Positions 29,361 to 40,547 are shown, numbered from the stretch's first letter. The stretch: DNA of 64,000 nucleotides from an uncultured Formosa sp. (GCA_913052445.1 CAJXDP010000001.1:62001-126000), one strand, 5' to 3'. Made by a program: numbers and translations. Notes: generated by a model from the sequence alone, not told the origin.

Positions 29361-30551
29361 TTAGTTTAAAAATTCAAAAATTCCACAGGCGCCTTGTCCA
29401 GTACCTACACACATGGTTACTGCACCATATTTTCCATACAATTGTTGCTTGCGCATTTCATCAAATAATTGAACCGAAAGTTTTGCTCCGGTACAGCCCA
29501 AGGGATGTCCAAGAGAAATAGCCCCTCCGTTAGGATTTATAATTTCTTGGTTCAGGTCTAGTTCACGAATGACTGCTAATGACTGAGATGCAAATGCTTC
29601 ATTTAACTCAATCAACGAAAGGTCATTTTGCTTTAAACCGGCTTGCTTCAAGGCTTTTGGGATTGCCTTTACGGGGCCAATACCCATGATTCTTGGTTCC
29701 ACACCCGCAGCAGCATAATTCACTAAGCGCGCGATTGGTTCCATGTTTAATTCCTTAACCATAGCTTCACTCATAACCATTACAAAAGCGGCACCATCAC
29801 TCATTTGTGAGGAGTTTCCAGCGGTTACACTTCCACCAGCTGCAAAAACAGCCCTTAGCTTTGCTAGTGCTTCTTTACTAGTTCCGGCTCTTGGTCCTTC
29901 ATCTTTGTTAACAATATATGATTTAGAGGCTTTTTCACCACTCTCATCTATATAATTTTGCACGACTTCTATAGGAACGATCTGATCTTGAAACCGATTT
30001 TCAGCTTGTGCTTTTAATGATTTCATATGGGAATTATAAGCAAATTCGTCTTGATCTTCTCTTGAAACTTTAAACTGGTTTGCAACTGCTTCTGCTGTAT
30101 TTCCCATTCCCCAATAATAATCTTCATGACCTGCTTTTATGAGATCATAATTAAGTTCTGGTTTATAGCCTGTCATCGGCACGCTACTCATGCTTTCAGC
30201 GCCTCCAGCAATGATGCAGTCGGCCATTCCAGCTTGAATTTTTGCGGTAGCCATTCCAATAGTTTCTATTCCCGAGGAACAAAAGCGGTTGACAGTTACG
30301 CCAGGAACGTCTACAATGTCTAGACCCATCAATGAGATCAGTCGTGCCATGTTTAGGCCTTGAGAACCTTCAGGCATCGCGTTGCCAACAATAACGTCAT
30401 CTATTCGTTTTGGATCTAAATCAGGCAATTCGTTCATCATATATTTGATGGTTTCGGCTGCTAATTCATCGGTTCTTTTAAAACGGAATACTCCTTTTGG
30501 AGCTTTGCCAACAGCAGTTCTATAGGCTTTAACGATATATGCTTGTTTCAT
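29361..30551 (-). CDS. fadA: Acetyl-CoA C-acyltransferase (3-ketoacyl-CoA thiolase)
   Basis: [54 protein letters not shown]. Confidence 0.95.
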   Translation of the reverse strand: MKQAYIVKAYRTAVGKAPKGVFRFKRTDELAAETIKYMMNELPDLDPKRIDDVIVGNAMPEGSQGLNMARLISLMGLDIVDVPGVTVNRFCSSGIETIGMATAKIQAGMADCIIAGGAESMSSVPMTGYKPELNYDLIKAGHEDYYWGMGNTAEAVANQFKVSREDQDEFAYNSHMKSLKAQAENRFQDQIVPIEVVQNYIDESGEKASKSYIVNKDEGPRAGTSKEALAKLRAVFAAGGSVTAGNSSQMSDGAAFVMVMSEAMVKELNMEPIARLVNYAAAGVEPRIMGIGPVKAIPKALKQAGLKQNDLSLIELNEAFASQSLAVIRELDLNQEIINPNGGAISLGHPLGCTGAKLSVQLFDEMRKQQLYGKYGAVTMCVGTGQGACGIFEFLN

Positions 30552-30555
30552 GTGC

Positions 30556-32964
30556 TTAGTTTCTTAAAGGTTTTCCAGTTTTTAACATATGTTGTATACG
30601 TTCTAAGGTTTTTCGTTCGGTACATAAACTTAAAAAGGCTTCCCGTTCTAAATCCAATAAATATTGTTCAGATACTAAAGTGGGTTCAGATAAATCGCCT
30701 CCAGCCATGACATTAGCTAATTTATTTGCTATTTTCATATCATGTTCAGATATGTAATTACTCTCTTGCATGGAATCAGTTCCGACTAAAAACATACCCA
30801 AGGCTTGTTTGCCCAACACTTTTATATCCCTTCTCATTATAGGTTGTGTATAACCGCTTTCCGCCATTAATTTAGCATGTTGTTTTGCAACTGCTATTTG
30901 TCTGTCTTTATTTACAACCACAACGTCTTTTCCTTTTTGTAAAAGGTTTAATTCAAATGCTTCATAAGCAGATGTAGATACTTTTGCCATTCCAATGGTT
31001 AAGAAATGTTCTTGTAGTATGTTTAATTGTACATCTCCTTTTTGGAATTGATCTTGAGCTCTTAAAGCCATTTCTTTTGAGCCACCCCCACCAGGGATCA
31101 CCCCGACACCAAATTCTACAAGTCCCATATAAGTTTCTGCTGCCGCTACAACTTTGTCTGCATGTAGAGATAATTCACAACCACCACCCAATGCCATGCC
31201 ATGTGCAGCAGATATAGTCGGAATTGAAGAGTAACGCATGCGCATCATGGAATCTTGGAAGTATTTGATTGCCATATTAAGTTCATCATATTCTTGTTCT
31301 GCAGCCATCATAAAAATCATACCGATATTCGCACCTACCGAAAAGTTTGCTGCTTGGTTGCCTACAACTAAACCAGCAAAATCTTTTTCAGCAAAATCAA
31401 TTGCTTTATTTAATCCAGCTAAAACATCGCCACCAATAGTGTTCATTTTCGATTGGAATTCTAAATTAAGAATGCCATCTCCGATATCTTCAATTACAAC
31501 TCCAGAGTTTTTAAATACTTCGTTCGTTTTTCTAATGTTGTCCAAAATGATAAAACTGTCTTGACCAGGAACTTTCGTTTGTGATTTGCTAGGGATATCA
31601 TAAGCATAGGTTGCGCCTTCTTTTACCGAATAAAATGAGGTGCTCCCAGATGCTAACATTTCTTTAACCCAAGCAGCGGGTTCTAATCCTTCGGCTTTCA
31701 TTAAATCGATTCCTTTGTCCACTCCAATAGCATCCCATATTTGAAATGGTCCATGCTCCCAACCAAATCCTGCTTTCATGGCATCATCAATTTTGTAGAG
31801 TTCGTCTGTGATTTCTGGAATTCTATTTGAGACGTAAGCAAACAGTGCTGTAAAGCTTTTTCGGTAAAATTCGCCTGCCTTATCTTTTCCGCTGACTAAG
31901 ATTTTAAAGCGGTCTACGACTTTGTCAATGGTTTTAGTGAGTTCTAAAGTGGCAAATTTGGCGCGTTTCGCAGAACGGTATTCTAGAGTGTTTAAATCTA
32001 AACTTAAAATTTCCTTTTTCCCTTCTGCAGAGACAGATTTTTTATAAAACCCTTGTTTTGTTTTGCTTCCTAACCATTTGTTTTCTATCATGGTAGTGAT
32101 GAAGTCTGGTAATTTAAATAGTTCCAGACGTTCATCTTTAGGGCAATTTTCTCTTATTCCATTTGCTACATGAACCAATGTGTCCAAGCCAACAACATCT
32201 ACTGTTCTAAAAGTGGCTGATTTTGGACGACCAATGACTGGTCCTGACAACTTATCGACTTCCTCAACTGTAAGATCTAAATCTTTAACAGCGTGAAATA
32301 AACTTTGAATGCTAAAAATACCCACTCTATTTCCAATAAATGCTGGTGTATCTTTTGCGATTACAGATGTTTTTCCTAGAAATTTTTCACCATAACCTCC
32401 TAAAAAGTCAAGTACATTAGAATCTGTTTTGGGTCCTGGAATAATTTCAAATAATTTTAGATAGCGCGCAGGGTTGAAGAAATGAGTTCCGCAAAAATGT
32501 TTTTGAAAATCTTCACTGCGACCTTCACTCATAAACTTTATGGGTATACCAGAAGTATTAGAAGTTATTAAGGTTCCAGGGGTTCTGTATTTTTCCAGTT
32601 TTTCAAATACTAGTTTTTTGATATCCAATCTTTCTACGACTACTTCCATGATCCAGTCAACATTGGCGACCTTTTCAATATCATCTTCAAGATTTCCAGT
32701 TGTAATTCGATTTGCAAATTTCTGATGATAAATAGGAGAGGGCTTCGACTTTAACGAGCTGTTTAGCGCTTCATTTACCAGACGATTTCTAACAACTTTA
32801 TCTTCTAAAGTCAGGCCTTTGCTGTTTTCTCTGTCAGTTAGCTCTTCAGGTATAATATCTAATAGTAAGACATTTACACCAATATTAGCAAAATGACAAG
32901 CGATTCCGCTTCCCATAATTCCTGAGCCAATAATAGCAACCTTTTTAATTCTTCTTGTTTTCAT
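30556..32964 (-). CDS. fadN: 3-hydroxyacyl-CoA dehydrogenase / enoyl-CoA hydratase fusion (FadN-like domain order)
   Basis: N-terminal KVAIIGSGIMGSGIACHFA; C-terminal crotonase GMALGGGCELSLHAD. Confidence 0.92.
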   Translation of the reverse strand: MKTRRIKKVAIIGSGIMGSGIACHFANIGVNVLLLDIIPEELTDRENSKGLTLEDKVVRNRLVNEALNSSLKSKPSPIYHQKFANRITTGNLEDDIEKVANVDWIMEVVVERLDIKKLVFEKLEKYRTPGTLITSNTSGIPIKFMSEGRSEDFQKHFCGTHFFNPARYLKLFEIIPGPKTDSNVLDFLGGYGEKFLGKTSVIAKDTPAFIGNRVGIFSIQSLFHAVKDLDLTVEEVDKLSGPVIGRPKSATFRTVDVVGLDTLVHVANGIRENCPKDERLELFKLPDFITTMIENKWLGSKTKQGFYKKSVSAEGKKEILSLDLNTLEYRSAKRAKFATLELTKTIDKVVDRFKILVSGKDKAGEFYRKSFTALFAYVSNRIPEITDELYKIDDAMKAGFGWEHGPFQIWDAIGVDKGIDLMKAEGLEPAAWVKEMLASGSTSFYSVKEGATYAYDIPSKSQTKVPGQDSFIILDNIRKTNEVFKNSGVVIEDIGDGILNLEFQSKMNTIGGDVLAGLNKAIDFAEKDFAGLVVGNQAANFSVGANIGMIFMMAAEQEYDELNMAIKYFQDSMMRMRYSSIPTISAAHGMALGGGCELSLHADKVVAAAETYMGLVEFGVGVIPGGGGSKEMALRAQDQFQKGDVQLNILQEHFLTIGMAKVSTSAYEAFELNLLQKGKDVVVVNKDRQIAVAKQHAKLMAESGYTQPIMRRDIKVLGKQALGMFLVGTDSMQESNYISEHDMKIANKLANVMAGGDLSEPTLVSEQYLLDLEREAFLSLCTERKTLERIQHMLKTGKPLRN

Positions 32965-32981
32965 CTATATAAATAGGTTTG

Positions 32982-33413
32982 TTAGAATATTTTTTTATTT
33001 GATATTAGATTCATTATCGAGTCAGAAACTTCGAAGAAGTTTTTTAGCTTTTCTTCAGAAACTTTATCTTTAACAATACTATTAAACTTTAATACATTTT
33101 GCTTAACCTCTTCTCTATTTTTTATACCCTGCTTCGTCAAATGTATAAGCACTCCACGACCATCATTTGGATTTGGCAACCGTTCTATTAAATTCATGCT
33201 TTCTAATGTTTTTAATATTCTTGAAAGACTTGTAGCTTCCATTCCCATTTTCGGGCCTAAAGAAGTAGAGGGCGTTCCATTTTGTGGGTCCACACTTAAC
33301 AGAGTAAATCCAGTTGCCATGGTAATCCCATAATTTGAAGCCTCCTCGTTATACATTTTTTGAACTGCTAACCAGGTGGTTCTTAAAACATAATCAATAG
33401 TTTTATCTTTCAT
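32982..33413 (-). CDS. MarR-family transcriptional regulator
   Basis: LGPKMGMEATSLSRILKTLESMNLIERLPNPNDGRGVLIHLTKQG winged helix. Confidence 0.92.
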   Translation of the reverse strand: MKDKTIDYVLRTTWLAVQKMYNEEASNYGITMATGFTLLSVDPQNGTPSTSLGPKMGMEATSLSRILKTLESMNLIERLPNPNDGRGVLIHLTKQGIKNREEVKQNVLKFNSIVKDKVSEEKLKNFFEVSDSIMNLISNKKIF

Positions 33414-33434
33414 AGCTTTAGCAATATATTATTT

Positions 33435-33494
33435 CAAATATAGGAATTTTTATTATGCACGCATAGTAAAATACACAAAAGATATGCATGCATA
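33435..33494 (-). promoter_or_regulatory. Predicted marR-fadNAE promoter (-7 box) with paired palindromic operator candidates
   Basis: - strand TATATTTG at 33435-33442; TATGCACGCATA at 33454-33465 across the -33 position; TATGCATGCATA at 33483-33494. Confidence 0.65.
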
Positions 33495-33531
33495 GCTTTT
33501 TGTGATATAATATATAGAAAGTTAAGGTTAG

Positions 33532-35304
33532 CTAGTTTTCTGTATAAATCTTTTGAGATAAGTGTTTATACAGTTCAAAGATTACACTTCGTTTCATTTT
33601 CATAGTAGGTGTCAAGTGACCACCTTCAATAGACCAAACTTCAGGGGTTAGTTCAAACCTTTTAATTTGTTCCCATTTACCAAAACGTTGATTCGAAATG
33701 TTAACCTCTAATTGGATACGTTCTTTAATAATTGGTGATGCGCAAATAGCTTCTGGCGTAACATCAATATTAATTCCTTTCCGCTTAATCCATTCATAAA
33801 TAAATTCAAAATTAATTTGAATCAAAGCGGCAGGCATTTTTTGGTTTTCACCTATAACCATGACTTGTTCGATGAAATTTGATTCTTTTAAATCATTTTC
33901 AATAAGCGTAGGAATGATGTATTTTCCTCCAGATGTTTTAAACATTTCTTTTTTCCGGCCTGTTATTTTCAGGAAACCATCTCCATCCAACTCCCCTTTG
34001 TCTCCTGTATGAAAATAATCTCCACTCATGACTTCTGCAGTTTTTTCAGGATCTTTGTAATATCCTTGCATTACATTGGGGCCCTTAATTAGAATTTCAC
34101 CATCATCTGCAATTTTTACTTCAACATTTGAAATTGGTTTTCCTACGGTTCCAAGTTTGAAATTTTCACCTGAGTACATCGCTACTGAAACGATAGGAGA
34201 TGTTTCTGTCAGCCCATATCCTTCCATGATCATCATTCCTGAAGCACAAAATATCCTAGCTAGACGAGGGTGAAGTGCAGCACTTCCCGAAACCATAGTA
34301 TTGAGTTCTCCTCCAAGAGCTGCTTTCCATTTACTAAAAATTAGTTTTCGTGCTACTTTTAATTGTAACTCGTACCAAAATCCATTAGCCTGATAAGGTT
34401 CATATTGTTCTCCTAGTTTGATAGCCCAGAAGTAAAGTGCTCTTTTAACTCCTTTTAATTCACTTCCTTTTGCATTAATTTTGTTAAATACTTTTTCGAG
34501 TAATCTAGGAACTACACTCATTAAGTTCGGCTTAATCTCTTGTGCGTTCTCACCAATTTTATCAATTGATTCGGCAAAATAAATACTCACCCCAGCATGT
34601 TGATATATGTAAATTAATACACGTTCAAAAATATGACATAATGGAAGGAAACTCAGTACTCTAGCTCTATCCATTAATGGCAGTCTTGGCAGGCCAGCAA
34701 GAATGTTTTCAACAACATTATAATGAGATAACATCACACCTTTTGGCTTACCTGTAGTCCCTGATGTATAAATGATAGTTGCTAAATCAGATGGAAGGAC
34801 TTCAGATTTTCGTAGCTCGACGTCATCTTGTGTGTTTATGTCAGCACCGAGTTTAAATAATTCAGTGTAATTTTTACATCCATTAATTTCATCAAAACTA
34901 TAAATCTCTTTAAGTTTTGTATTTTCTTTTACTTTTAGAACTTTATTATAAACCTCTTGATCAGATACAAAACAATAGACTGCTTCACTGTGGTTTAGAA
35001 CATATTCATAATCTTTGGATGAAATCGTAGGGTAAATAGGAATGTTTTGTGCGCCTAATTGTAGTACACCTACATCTACAATGCACCATTCAGTTCGATT
35101 GTTTGTAGATATCACGGCTATTTTATCTCCTTTCTGTACACCTAACTTTAATAAAGCTCTACTAAGAGCATTGGCTTTATCAATGTATTCTTTTGTAGAT
35201 GTTTTAACCCAATTACCGTCTTTTTTTGTAATTAGAGCATCCTCTAGATTATGTGTTTCTAGCTGATAATATGCAAAGTCAAATAGTCGAGTAATTGGTT
35301 TCAT
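33532..35304 (-). CDS. fadD: Long-chain acyl-CoA synthetase (AMP-forming)
   Basis: TIIYTSGTTGKPKGVMLSHYN, MEGYGLTETSP, HTGDKGELDGDGFLKITGRKKE. Confidence 0.92.
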   Translation of the reverse strand: MKPITRLFDFAYYQLETHNLEDALITKKDGNWVKTSTKEYIDKANALSRALLKLGVQKGDKIAVISTNNRTEWCIVDVGVLQLGAQNIPIYPTISSKDYEYVLNHSEAVYCFVSDQEVYNKVLKVKENTKLKEIYSFDEINGCKNYTELFKLGADINTQDDVELRKSEVLPSDLATIIYTSGTTGKPKGVMLSHYNVVENILAGLPRLPLMDRARVLSFLPLCHIFERVLIYIYQHAGVSIYFAESIDKIGENAQEIKPNLMSVVPRLLEKVFNKINAKGSELKGVKRALYFWAIKLGEQYEPYQANGFWYELQLKVARKLIFSKWKAALGGELNTMVSGSAALHPRLARIFCASGMMIMEGYGLTETSPIVSVAMYSGENFKLGTVGKPISNVEVKIADDGEILIKGPNVMQGYYKDPEKTAEVMSGDYFHTGDKGELDGDGFLKITGRKKEMFKTSGGKYIIPTLIENDLKESNFIEQVMVIGENQKMPAALIQINFEFIYEWIKRKGINIDVTPEAICASPIIKERIQLEVNISNQRFGKWEQIKRFELTPEVWSIEGGHLTPTMKMKRSVIFELYKHLSQKIYTEN

Positions 35305-35419
35305 ATTGATGTAATAAGCTGGTGATCATGCAAATTACTAATTTTAAAACTACTATCAAACACCAATCTTTATAAATTCAAAAATTCAAAAATAGATTAT
35401 TTTATATAAGTGAATGATC

Positions 35420-38400
35420 TTACTTAAAATCCTTTATCCATTGTCTAGCATTAACAAATGCTTCCATCCATGGAGAGACTACATCCGACCTGCTATCAGG
35501 GTAGTGAGCCCAGTTCCATTGGAATATTGAACGTTCAATGTGTGGCATTGTCACTAAATGACGTCCAGATACGTCGCACATCATTGCAGTATTAAAATCA
35601 GAACCATTAGGATTGTGAGGGTAGGAGTCATAAGCATATTTTCCGACAATGTGGTATCTAGATTCTTCATAGGGAAGATCAAACTTTCCTTCCCCATGTG
35701 ATATCCAAACTCCCATAGTACAGCCTTCTAATGACGACAACATCACAGAATTATTTTTTTGAATGGTTACTGAAGTAAATGCACTTTCATGTTTTTGAGA
35801 ATCATTATAGCCCATTTTACCATATTGGCTGTGCTCAGGATTTATAAGGTCTAATTCCATCCAAAGCTGACATCCATTACATATACCAATTGATAAAGTA
35901 TCTTTTCTAGCAAAGAATTTTTTAAGCGCTAGTTTAGCTTTCTTATTATATTTGAAAGCACCTGCCCATCCTTTAGCAGAACCGAGGACATCACTATTAC
36001 TAAATCCACCAACAGCCCCAATAAAGCGAATATCTTCAAGAGTTTCACGTCCTGAAATTAAATCTGTCATGTGAACATCTTTCACATCAAACCCTGCCAA
36101 ATACATGGCATTGGCCATTTCACGCTCAGAGTTACTTCCTTTTTCTCTGATGATTGCTGCTTTTGGTCTGTTTACGGATTTTTCACTAGGGAGCTTGCCT
36201 GTAAATTGTGTAGGGAATTTAAAGACTAGAGGTTGATTTTTATAGTTTTCATATCTTGTTTGAGCCAATCCATTAGCAGTTTGTTTTTGATCTAATAAGA
36301 AAGAAGTTTCATACCATACATCTCTAAGCTCAGCAATGTTTAATGAAAACTGATCTGCTCCATTGACAATTTTTAGAGTGGGCTGGATCATAACGTCTCC
36401 AATTTTATAAAACTCAATAGAAGCTTTAGATAGATCTACTTCAATAGAAGCATCTGTCGATTGAAATACAACACCAGAATTCTCAGCAAATAATAATTTA
36501 ATACTATCCGATTCCTTAAGTGCGTTGAAATTTAAATTGGCGCCCAAATTGGTATCTGAGAAACACAGTTCTAGTAGGGTTGTAATCAAGCCACCAGAAG
36601 CGACATCATGACCAGCTACAATTTTGTCTTTTTTAATTAAATCTTGTAGCGTATTAAAAACATTCTTTACATAAAAAGCACTTTTGACATTTGGGGTTTC
36701 ATTCCCAATTTTATTTAATACTTGCCCAAATGCACTCCCTCCTAATTTATATGCATCTTGAGAGATATTAATATAATATATAGAACCTGCATTGGCTTTA
36801 AATAATGGTTCAACTACTTTGGAAATAGCATTGCAGTTCCCAGCGGCTGAGATAATTACAGTTCCTGGTGAAATCACATCCCCTTCTGGGTATTTCTGCT
36901 TCATTGAAAGCGAATCCTTTCCAGTAGGTACATTAATCCCTAGATCAATTGAAAATTCAGAAATAGATTCAACTGCGCTATATAAGCGCGCATCTTCTCC
37001 TTCGTTTTTACATGGCCACATCCAATTTGCGGACAGTGAAATACTTTGGAGCCCTTCTTTTAAGGGGGCCCAAACAATATTGGTAAGTGCTTCTGTAATG
37101 GCAATACGACTACCGGCTTTAGGGTCTATTAATGCCGCAATTGGTGCATGTCCAATTGAGGTTGCAATTCCTTCTTGACTTATGTAATCCAACGCCATTA
37201 CACCAACATTATTTAAGGGTAATTGCAAGGGACCTACACACTGTTGTTTGGCTACTTTTCCGCCAACACAGCGGTCTACTTTGTTTGTTAACCAGTCTTT
37301 ACATGCAACAGATTCAAGTTTTAATACAGATTCCAGATAGGTTTGGAATAAATTAACAGAGTAAGAAACAGATTTATAATTCCTAACAATTGTTTTATCT
37401 TTTAAGATGGTTTTAGGAGAACTTCCAAACATGTCTTCTAAGTTTAAGTCCATTGGCTTGTTTCCGTTGGATTTAGACTCAAATACAAATCGATGGTCTC
37501 CAGTAACTTCCCCTACTGTATACATTGGAGAGCGTTCTCTATCTGCAATTTTTTGTAAGTTATTAATATGTTTTTCAGAAATAACAAGCCCCATTCGTTC
37601 TTGAGATTCATTTCCAATTAGTTCTTTGTTTGATAGGGTAGAATCACCCACAGGAAGTTGGTCCAAGTCAATTTTTCCACCTGTATCTTCAACTAATTCT
37701 GACAGACAGTTGAGATGTCCTCCAGCCCCATGATCATGAATGGAAACAATGAAGTTCTCTTCGCTTTCAATCATACCTCGAATAGTATTAGCAGCTCGCT
37801 TTTGCATTTCAGGATTTGAGCGTTGTACGGCATTGAGTTCAATTCCGCTAGACAAAGCTCCTGTGTCAGCAGAAGAAACAGCTGCTCCTCCCATTCCTAT
37901 TCGATAATTTTCGCCTCCAAGGATGACAATTTTATCTTCTTTTTTGGGTGTGTCTTTTAAAGCTTGATTTGCTTTTCCGTAGCCGATGCCACCAGCTTGC
38001 ATAATAACTTTGTCAAATCCTAAACGTTGAGCTTCTTCTTGATGTTCAAAAGTAAGCAAGGAACCACAAATTAGGGGCTGTCCAAACTTATTTCCAAAAT
38101 CAGACGCGCCATTTGATGCTTTGATCAAAATATCCATTGGAGTTCGGTAAAGCCATTCCCGTTCTTTAAAACTTGATTCCCATGGTCGGTTTTCATTTAA
38201 TCGTGAATAAGAGGTCATATAGACCGCGGTCCCCGCTAATGGCAAAGAGCCTTTACCTCCTGCTAGACGGTCTCTAATTTCCCCTCCAGATCCCGTAGCA
38301 GCTCCATTAAAGGGCTCAACTGTCGTAGGAAAGTTATGAGTTTCAGCTTTTATAGAAATCACAGATTCAAAATTTTCTGTAGTGTAATAATCTGGTTTAT

Positions 38401-39082
38401 CTGCACTTTTAGGAGCAAATTGCTGAACTACAGGACCCTTGATAAATGCGACATTGTCTTTGTATGCAGATACAATAGTGTTGGGATGTTGTTTAGAAGT
38501 TTCTTTTATGAGTTTAAATAAGGAAGTTGATTTTTCTTCTCCATCAATAATAAAGGTTCCATTAAATATTTTATGACGGCAGTGTTCTGAATTTACCTGA
38601 GAAAAACCAAAAACTTCAGAGTCTGTTAGTGGTCTTCCAATTTTTTTACTGACTTGATTTAAGTAGTTAACTTCTTCTTCATTTAAAGACAATCCTTCCT
38701 GTTCATTATATGTAGAAATATCAGAAATATTTAGAATAGGTTCAGGAGCAACATTAATATTAAAAGACATTTGATTTAAGCTTTCAAAAAACTCATAAAT
38801 CATTGGGTCAAAATCAGTATAACCACTTTCACAACTATTGAATTCCTCAATTCTAATAATGCCTTCAACTCCCATGTTTTGGGTGATTTCTACGGCATTT
38901 GTACTCCAGGGCGTAACCATTGCAGCGCGTGGTCCAACAAATTTTGAATCGAGTGTAGTGTGTTCTATCTTTGGTTGATCGCCAAAAAGCCATTGGAGTT
39001 TGGCACAAGTTTCATAAGTAATGTCGTTTACTGTTTGAACCGCAAAAACCTTAGTGTCAAGGTTTCCAAAGAAATGAATCAT
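35420..39082 (-). CDS. purL: Phosphoribosylformylglycinamidine synthase, large single-chain form
   Basis: GFSQVNSEHCRHKIFNG, AETHNFPT, C-terminal glutaminase GICNGCQLW. Confidence 0.97.
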   Translation of the reverse strand: MIHFFGNLDTKVFAVQTVNDITYETCAKLQWLFGDQPKIEHTTLDSKFVGPRAAMVTPWSTNAVEITQNMGVEGIIRIEEFNSCESGYTDFDPMIYEFFESLNQMSFNINVAPEPILNISDISTYNEQEGLSLNEEEVNYLNQVSKKIGRPLTDSEVFGFSQVNSEHCRHKIFNGTFIIDGEEKSTSLFKLIKETSKQHPNTIVSAYKDNVAFIKGPVVQQFAPKSADKPDYYTTENFESVISIKAETHNFPTTVEPFNGAATGSGGEIRDRLAGGKGSLPLAGTAVYMTSYSRLNENRPWESSFKEREWLYRTPMDILIKASNGASDFGNKFGQPLICGSLLTFEHQEEAQRLGFDKVIMQAGGIGYGKANQALKDTPKKEDKIVILGGENYRIGMGGAAVSSADTGALSSGIELNAVQRSNPEMQKRAANTIRGMIESEENFIVSIHDHGAGGHLNCLSELVEDTGGKIDLDQLPVGDSTLSNKELIGNESQERMGLVISEKHINNLQKIADRERSPMYTVGEVTGDHRFVFESKSNGNKPMDLNLEDMFGSSPKTILKDKTIVRNYKSVSYSVNLFQTYLESVLKLESVACKDWLTNKVDRCVGGKVAKQQCVGPLQLPLNNVGVMALDYISQEGIATSIGHAPIAALIDPKAGSRIAITEALTNIVWAPLKEGLQSISLSANWMWPCKNEGEDARLYSAVESISEFSIDLGINVPTGKDSLSMKQKYPEGDVISPGTVIISAAGNCNAISKVVEPLFKANAGSIYYINISQDAYKLGGSAFGQVLNKIGNETPNVKSAFYVKNVFNTLQDLIKKDKIVAGHDVASGGLITTLLELCFSDTNLGANLNFNALKESDSIKLLFAENSGVVFQSTDASIEVDLSKASIEFYKIGDVMIQPTLKIVNGADQFSLNIAELRDVWYETSFLLDQKQTANGLAQTRYENYKNQPLVFKFPTQFTGKLPSEKSVNRPKAAIIREKGSNSEREMANAMYLAGFDVKDVHMTDLISGRETLEDIRFIGAVGGFSNSDVLGSAKGWAGAFKYNKKAKLALKKFFARKDTLSIGICNGCQLWMELDLINPEHSQYGKMGYNDSQKHESAFTSVTIQKNNSVMLSSLEGCTMGVWISHGEGKFDLPYEESRYHIVGKYAYDSYPHNPNGSDFNTAMMCDVSGRHLVTMPHIERSIFQWNWAHYPDSRSDVVSPWMEAFVNARQWIKDFK

Positions 39083-39236
39083 TCGTTTTATTTTGAATAT
39101 TATTCTAAACTACAAATTTAGGATTTTTACGTGTAATTCTAAATGATTTCACTTTCTATTTGTGGGAGTTATTCACTAGTTTTAAACATCAAAAATGTTA
39201 AGCATTATTGATATTATAACGATGGTTGTCATCTTA

Positions 39237-40448
39237 TTATCTTCTTTCTAAGAGTGCCATATAGAAACCGTCGTATCCGGTTTCGTGGGCTAGAATTTTT
39301 TTATCTTTTACGAATGTAAAATCGGTGCCAAATTCAGATTTTAAAAAGGTTTTAATTTGAGTTTCATTTTCTGATGGTAATATGGAACAAGTTGCATATA
39401 CCATTTTCCCTTTAGGCTTCACCATTTTAGAATATTGCTGCAATACTTCTTGTTGAGTTTTGCGGATTCTATCTATAAATTCAGGTTCTAACTTCCATTT
39501 GGAATCTGGATTTCGTCTCAAAACTCCCAATCCTGAACAGGGAGCATCAATCAACAGGCGATCTGCTTTTCCATATAATTTTTTAATTGGTTTTGTAGAT
39601 TCTATCACTTTCATTTCAATGTTATGAGCACCATCTCTACGCGCTCTAATTTTTAGTTTTTTCAATTTACTTTCATAAATATCCATAGCTACAACAGAGC
39701 CTTTATTTTCCATAAGAGCAGAAATATGTAGAGTTTTTCCACCAGCACCAGCACAGCAATCTACCACTTTCATCCCTGGTTTAACGTCCAAAAAGTCAGC
39801 TACTAGTTGAGAGGAGGCATCTTGTACTTCAAACCAACCATCTTTAAAAGCCTCTGAAGTAAATACATTGGCCCGTTCCTTTAACTTTAAAGCATAAGGA
39901 TAGTCCTTGATTTCTAAAGTTTCAATTCCTTCAGACTCAAGTTTAAGTTTCAAGTCAGACTTGGTGGTTTTTAGAGTATTAACTCTTAGGATCACTTCTG
40001 CTTGTTTATTTTGCATAGCTAATTCTTTCGTCCATTTGGCTTCACCTAGTTCTTTAACCCCAAGTTCATCAATCCAATCGGGCACAGATTCACGAAATTT
40101 TCGGACTTTAGAGAGTTCATCAAAACGTCCTTTAATTTTACGACTTGGTGTACCTTCAAAATATTTCCAATCGGGAAGTTTTATACCTTTTAGTGTGGCC
40201 CATACAGCAAAAAGCCGCCAAGCATCATCTCTACTAAAAGGCTCTTTTACTTGTGCAATTTCTGCATAGAGTCGTTTCCAGCGAACTATATTGTAAGTTG
40301 TTTCGGCAACAAAGCCACGATCTCGACTTCCCCAACGCTTGTCGCGTTTAAGTAGTTTTTGGATTACTTTGTCAGCATATTCTCCTTCGTTAAATATTAG
40401 TAAAAGTCCATCAATAATGGCAAAACATAAGTTTCTGTGTAACCTCAT
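39237..40448 (-). CDS. RsmB/NOP2-family RNA (cytosine-5) methyltransferase
   Basis: DCCAGAGGKTLHISALM, DAPCSGLGVLRRNPDSKW, YATCSILPSENE. Confidence 0.93.
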   Translation of the reverse strand: MRLHRNLCFAIIDGLLLIFNEGEYADKVIQKLLKRDKRWGSRDRGFVAETTYNIVRWKRLYAEIAQVKEPFSRDDAWRLFAVWATLKGIKLPDWKYFEGTPSRKIKGRFDELSKVRKFRESVPDWIDELGVKELGEAKWTKELAMQNKQAEVILRVNTLKTTKSDLKLKLESEGIETLEIKDYPYALKLKERANVFTSEAFKDGWFEVQDASSQLVADFLDVKPGMKVVDCCAGAGGKTLHISALMENKGSVVAMDIYESKLKKLKIRARRDGAHNIEMKVIESTKPIKKLYGKADRLLIDAPCSGLGVLRRNPDSKWKLEPEFIDRIRKTQQEVLQQYSKMVKPKGKMVYATCSILPSENETQIKTFLKSEFGTDFTFVKDKKILAHETGYDGFYMALLERR

Positions 40449-40547
40449 AAGTAAATTAATTAATGCCGCAAAGTTACGTTTAATAATACGAATTATTATA
40501 GAATATATGTATATTGAAAACGTTTCATTTTTTAAAAATAATTAGAC

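Noticed and set aside
31238-31564. 108-aa + strand ORF inside fadN
   Set aside because: Antisense shadow ORF without a domain or RBS context
35375-35395. AAATTCAA direct repeats upstream of fadD
   Set aside because: Two short AT-rich copies only, no evidence of function
36792-37178. 128-aa + strand ORF inside purL
   Set aside because: Antisense to a clearly identified CDS; no recognisable domain, composition follows the complementary frame
39907-40269. 120-aa + strand ORF inside the RsmB-like gene
   Set aside because: Antisense shadow of a well-supported CDS; Ser-rich low-quality translation
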